The translations under genes were made by a program, and so were the position numbers. 26,954 nt of DNA from NCBI GenBank assembly GCA_913020705.1, contig CAJWBY010000046.1:1-26954 (forward strand), given 5' to 3'. This DNA comes from an uncultured Colwellia sp. Lineage in GTDB: Bacteria > Pseudomonadota > Gammaproteobacteria > Enterobacterales > Alteromonadaceae. Under the pieces are notes generated by a model. The model was not told where the DNA came from. It saw only the letters and a list, made by a program, of their open reading frames with translations, and did not search any database. Positions 25,579-26,954 of this stretch are shown here, piece after piece (the stretch's first letter is position 1; every line of letters starts with the position of its first letter).

Positions 25579-26264
25579 CATCTACTGAAGATGTTTGCAG
25601 TTACATCAAACGCTGTATTGATTTGAGAATCAAACATCCAAGAAAGTCTGTCACTGAAACTGAGCATTTTAATCATTTCACTAAAGAACAAACGACTCGA
25701 AAAAGTGTAGTTTATAAATCTGAAGATAAAAAATATTCTTTGAGTTATAGATTTTCTGCTCACACTAAAGAACTCTCTGCTGGTAGAGCAAATTTAGATA
25801 AATTAGCAAAAAGTATCTCACATCTTGTTGTAAGAGAAACTATTTCAACCGTTGTGGAAGATGATAAAGATTCATATTTTAAGCTTTATGATCTTTTAAA
25901 AAGCAAACAACGTAAAAAACGATTTAGTAAACAAGTAGAAATCACAGAGCAAATAAATTTATCTGCTGAAGAGTTAGGTGCAATGCTTGAAGTCTACAGA
26001 GAAGAATATGACCCTGTAAATGGCTGGAATAATGTAGGATTTCGTGAAGAACAAAACGATTCAACTAAGTGGTTTAATAAATATGTCAATAAAGAACATA
26101 TTATGGTTGAGCCATTATCTGAACAAAACACATACCATGCGGCAGAAAAAATACTTAAACAAATTTTGGTTGAACGTGATGATATTCTTTATTCTATGAT
26201 TAAGGGAGAAGAAAACGCTGAAGAACAAGAACCACTACCTAAAGCTGTTGGTGATGTAAAATGA
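25503..26264 (+). CDS. C-terminal part of the frame-broken uncharacterised protein
   Basis: This frame is open from TTG 25503 (the first ATG is at 25515) and encodes 253 residues. It begins GQPMYYWFIPEHNLIASINFSH (two runs), then KRCIDLRIKHPRKSV, a basic stretch (KSKQRKKRFSKQ), a segment YREEYDPVNGWNNVGF, and an acidic end (EENAEEQEPLP). No membrane helix or signal peptide is seen. It lies in the -1 frame relative to the upstream part and has no ribosome site, which suggests it is the remainder of the same gene. Its stop overlaps the start of the membrane-protein gene by 4 bases (ATGA), so the whole is an operon. Function is unknown; an accessory or defence-type role is only suggested by context. 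Confidence 0.6.
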   Translation: MGQPMYYWFIPEHNLIASINFSHSLASTEDVCSYIKRCIDLRIKHPRKSVTETEHFNHFTKEQTTRKSVVYKSEDKKYSLSYRFSAHTKELSAGRANLDKLAKSISHLVVRETISTVVEDDKDSYFKLYDLLKSKQRKKRFSKQVEITEQINLSAEELGAMLEVYREEYDPVNGWNNVGFREEQNDSTKWFNKYVNKEHIMVEPLSEQNTYHAAEKILKQILVERDDILYSMIKGEENAEEQEPLPKAVGDVK

Positions 26265-26821
26265 TAAAAAAAATAACGGCCATTTATCATTTATTATGTT
26301 TATTAATTAACTTTATAAAAGCGCGCGCTTTAATCCACATAATGTATCTTATATTTAGTGGGGTCATTGCATTCTTTACATTTAAATATGTAAACATGAT
26401 AGAGCTAAAATCTGTTATAGGAACATTGCAAAATATTGCTGCTGCGGTATTTACCTTAGCTGGAATATGGATAGCTTATTCATACCCGCAGGCTATTGCT
26501 GCATATACTAACCCCGATAAAGTTTCAATAATTAAAGGAACCGAAGAAACTCAAAGAATTGAGAAGTTAGTTTTAATTATATTAACCTCTGCTTTTGTAA
26601 TTATTTCTATTTTATTTTATCACTTAAGTTCTATTCTCTTAAAAAATGCACCTTTAATTATGGAGAATAAAAACATATTCAAATATTTGTCCGTAATGCT
26701 TTTGATATATCTATCGATAAATCAAACTAAAGCTATATTAACTGTGATGATAAGTAACATTGAATTTGTTAATGAACTATATAAGAAAAAAACAGAGAAA
26801 GAAGCAGATGAAGATCTGTAA
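26261..26821 (+). CDS. Four-helix membrane protein, function unknown
   Basis: Protein of 186 residues with four predicted membrane helices (about 24-43, 55-74, 101-122 and 140-160) and an acidic/basic C-terminal tail (ELYKKKTEKEADEDL). The second helix contains LQNIAAAVFTLAGIWIAYSY, a pattern I associate with small membrane proteins of accessory loci but cannot tie to a named family. Its ATG overlaps the preceding stop (ATGA), so its translation is coupled to the soluble partner. A soluble protein plus a small coupled membrane protein is a layout seen in several two-gene phage-defence systems; that is analogy only. Confidence 0.7.
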   Translation: MIKKITAIYHLLCLLINFIKARALIHIMYLIFSGVIAFFTFKYVNMIELKSVIGTLQNIAAAVFTLAGIWIAYSYPQAIAAYTNPDKVSIIKGTEETQRIEKLVLIILTSAFVIISILFYHLSSILLKNAPLIMENKNIFKYLSVMLLIYLSINQTKAILTVMISNIEFVNELYKKKTEKEADEDL

Positions 26822-26954
26822 TCAATAGTTATACATTATTGGTTAGATAGGGGGGGAACTGTTAATTGTAGGAATATTATTGGAAACTAAAACTGATTCA
26901 CTACTTGTGGTGAGATAAAGAATAGGGCTAACTTTTTACTTGCCAATTTACGTT
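26822..26954. other. Gene-free right edge
   Basis: No coding frame, RNA gene or clear terminator is visible. A run of seven G (26850-26856) stands out in this AT-rich sequence. Confidence 0.4.

Noticed and set aside
1..26954. Insertion sequences, transposases, integrases, rRNA genes
   Set aside because: No transposase, recombinase or rRNA signature was seen on either strand.

Overview
The window is an AT-rich, densely coded stretch of a gammaproteobacterial chromosome. Gene content and order (divergent ccmABCDE / ccmFGHI, pepA-holC-valS divergent from lptFG, a cold-shock gene, a Lamin-tail protein with an SEP-type sorting tail) fit a marine Alteromonadales bacterium of the Colwellia/Thalassotalea kind. 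That placement is inferred from protein sequence and synteny by eye, not from a search.

Left end (1-5640, all on the minus strand): a polymorphic-toxin locus. In transcription order it holds a possible 14-codon leader ORF, a small exported YD-repeat protein, a 1345-residue exported RHS protein whose C-terminal tip is a NucA/NucB-type DNase, and, 3 bases after its stop, a SUKH/SMI1-KNR4-like putative immunity gene that runs off the window edge and has no stop inside it.

Core block 1 (5640-13400): the complete System I cytochrome c maturation machinery. ccmA-B-C-D-E (haem export to the CcmE chaperone) runs leftwards and ends at a strong terminator. ccmF-G-H-I (thioreduction of apocytochrome and haem ligation) runs rightwards and ends at a hairpin. 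Most genes overlap by 1-4 bases. hemH (ferrochelatase, supplying haem) follows on the same strand.

Middle (14500-16040): a Lamin-tail-domain exported protein with an SEP-CTERM-like tail, and a CspA-family cold-shock gene with a long upstream region.

Core block 2 (16090-23530): pepA-holC-valS on the minus strand, and lptF-lptG (lipopolysaccharide export permease subunits) diverging from pepA. The shared intergenic region carries a perfect 16-bp palindrome containing TATAAT on both strands. An RDD-family membrane protein gene converges on lptG.

Right end (24090-26954): an intact tRNA-Leu(CAA) preceded by a decayed 5' partial copy of the same tRNA. Then come a small internally duplicated protein and an uncharacterised two-gene unit: a soluble protein whose reading frame is broken next to an A6 run, translationally coupled to a four-helix membrane protein. 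This tRNA-proximal segment looks accessory and is the best candidate for an undescribed system, although nothing in it can be named with certainty.
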